Position numbers and translations under genes: made by a program
The notes under the pieces: model-generated
Databases searched by the model: none
Seen by the model: the letters and a program-made list of their open reading frames with translations, nothing else
Told to the model about the DNA's origin: nothing
Assembly (NCBI GenBank): GCA_002298335.1
Contig: DBNK01000009.1
Location: 1 to 24,059, forward strand
Direction: 5' to 3'
DNA from: Thalassolituus sp. UBA674
GTDB lineage: Bacteria > Pseudomonadota > Gammaproteobacteria > Pseudomonadales > Oceanobacteraceae
Length of the DNA stretch: 24,059 nt
Part shown: positions 23,166 to 24,059 of the stretch, piece by piece
Layout of the letters: each line of letters begins with the position of its first letter
Numbering within the stretch: the stretch's first letter is position 1

Positions 23166-24059
23166 TCACTCCGCGCGCTTGATACGGTTAACCAGTGCCG
23201 GGTTCAGAATCAGGCGGTCACCGGCATCCAGACCACTGAGAACTTCAATCTGACCGGCATTCAGCAACCCGGTGCGCACCTGACGCAGGAGGGGCGTTTC
23301 ATCACCCGACAGCACGTAAACTCCGGTCATTTCACCGCGTCTGACAATGGCAGAACGGGGTACGAACAGGTGGGTCTGGCTGTTGCTGGCAGAGGCATCC
23401 GGCAGCAGTACACGGGCGAACTGTCCGGGTACTGAGATGGTGCCCTGAGGCAGGTTGAAGCGCACATTCTGTGTCATGGAAGAAGCATCTACCTTCGGCA
23501 GAACCTGCACACTGACCGGATGCAGGTCAGTACCCTGCACACCCAGTGACGGGATCTCGATCAGTGAGTCCATGGTGATGCGTGAATGATCGGTGACCTG
23601 CGAAGGCAGAGCCGCAGTGACCCGCAGCAGCGACGGATCATAGAGGCTCAGCAGGTGGCTGCCGGGCAGGGCCATATCGCCTGTTTCGACGGAAATCTCG
23701 GAAATGATACCGGCAATGGGCGCGGTGATTTCAAAGAATCCGGCCTGGGTCCGGGCGGACTTCAGCTGCGCCTGCAGAGCTTTGAGCTGAGCGGCATCGG
23801 CATCACGGGCCGCTTCGGCCTGCTCCAGCTGCTCGGTGGTGATGTGCCCTTGTTTGAACAAAGCGCTGCTGCGCTCAAAGGTTTTCTGCGACAGCTTAAG
23901 CTGCGCCTGATAAGCAGCGACCTGCGCATCCACAGCGAGAACTTCCTGATTGGCCGCACGCGCATCAATACGCAGCAGTACCTGACCGGCGCTGACGTGA
24001 TCGCCTTCGGTAACCAGCTTCTCGGTGATGGCACCGGATACCTGAGCCGCCATATCCAC
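23166..24059 (-). CDS. RND periplasmic adaptor subunit (HlyD/MFP family), 5' end outside window
   Basis: The last 297 codons of a membrane-fusion protein bridging the pump to an outer-membrane channel. The frame is open to the window edge and begins inside the first lipoyl half (AAQVSGAITEKLVTEGDHVSAGQVLLRID), so the signal peptide and true start are missing. The apparent GTG at the edge is not a start. A helical hairpin (about 35-105, rich in Ala/Gln/Leu), second lipoyl half (APIAGIISEISVETGD, about 114-129), beta-barrel (about 147-225; LRVTAALPSQV) and membrane-proximal domain (about 229-297; LFVPRSAIVRRGEMTGVYVL) follow. The next gene is its pump. Together they are an AcrAB-type operon of unknown substrate. 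Confidence 0.93.
   Translation of the reverse strand: MDMAAQVSGAITEKLVTEGDHVSAGQVLLRIDARAANQEVLAVDAQVAAYQAQLKLSQKTFERSSALFKQGHITTEQLEQAEAARDADAAQLKALQAQLKSARTQAGFFEITAPIAGIISEISVETGDMALPGSHLLSLYDPSLLRVTAALPSQVTDHSRITMDSLIEIPSLGVQGTDLHPVSVQVLPKVDASSMTQNVRFNLPQGTISVPGQFARVLLPDASASNSQTHLFVPRSAIVRRGEMTGVYVLSGDETPLLRQVRTGLLNAGQIEVLSGLDAGDRLILNPALVNRIKRAE

Noticed and set aside
24057..24059. GTG at the window edge as the start of the RND adaptor
   Set aside because: It falls inside the lipoyl domain with no signal peptide. The true start must lie outside the window.

Overview
The window reads as chromosome from a Gram-negative, probably marine, gammaproteobacterium. Outer-membrane porin, RND efflux and signal-peptide genes show the Gram-negative envelope. 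The pairing of an acetate-type CrbS/CrbR two-component system with acs, a DcaP-like porin and a VC_2705-type sodium symporter points to Oceanospirillales, Alteromonadales, Vibrio or Pseudomonas relatives. An Oceanospirillales origin is my best guess and is inference. Most genes look moderately GC-rich. One long gene (5532-9020) is clearly more AT-rich and looks acquired.

Layout. 1-657: no gene; a cluster of short palindromic and direct repeats beyond the 3' end of the first gene. 658-3045 (-): plasma-membrane-type H+ P-type ATPase with its own candidate operator and promoter. 3431-5074 (-): phosphoglucomutase with its own terminator. 5532-9020 (+): a very large secreted, Asp-rich beta-propeller/thrombospondin-type-3 protein with a GlyGly-CTERM-like sorting tail. 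It converges on a DcaP-like porin (9094-10266, -) across a shared bidirectional terminator.

9094-19520 is the core of the window, an acetate-use and acetate-sensing locus. The porin and acs (acetyl-CoA synthetase, 10445-12370, +) diverge from one short promoter region. The LuxR-type response regulator crbR (12478-13125, +) follows, tail-to-tail with crbS (13133-16570, -), a histidine kinase fused to a sodium:solute-symporter domain. Divergent from crbS is an operon of symporter small subunit (17014-17277), symporter large subunit (17291-19021) and an unrecognised 152-residue membrane-anchored protein (19062-19520), closed by a terminator. The acs/porin promoter region and the symporter promoter region share a double GAC-N4-GTC motif including an identical 11-mer (GACTATGGTCG). 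This motif is absent from the upstream regions of crbR and crbS. It is the natural candidate for the CrbR operator. The inferred model: CrbS senses acetate or a related signal, phosphorylates CrbR, and CrbR switches on outer-membrane entry, inner-membrane uptake and activation to acetyl-CoA.

19597-19915 is intergenic, with a short palindrome and a terminator. 19916-24059 (-) is an RND efflux operon: adaptor (5' end outside the window), then pump.

The observations most worth following up are the shared double operator, the uncharacterised 152-residue protein in the symporter operon, the large surface-sorted protein, and the repeat cluster at the left edge.
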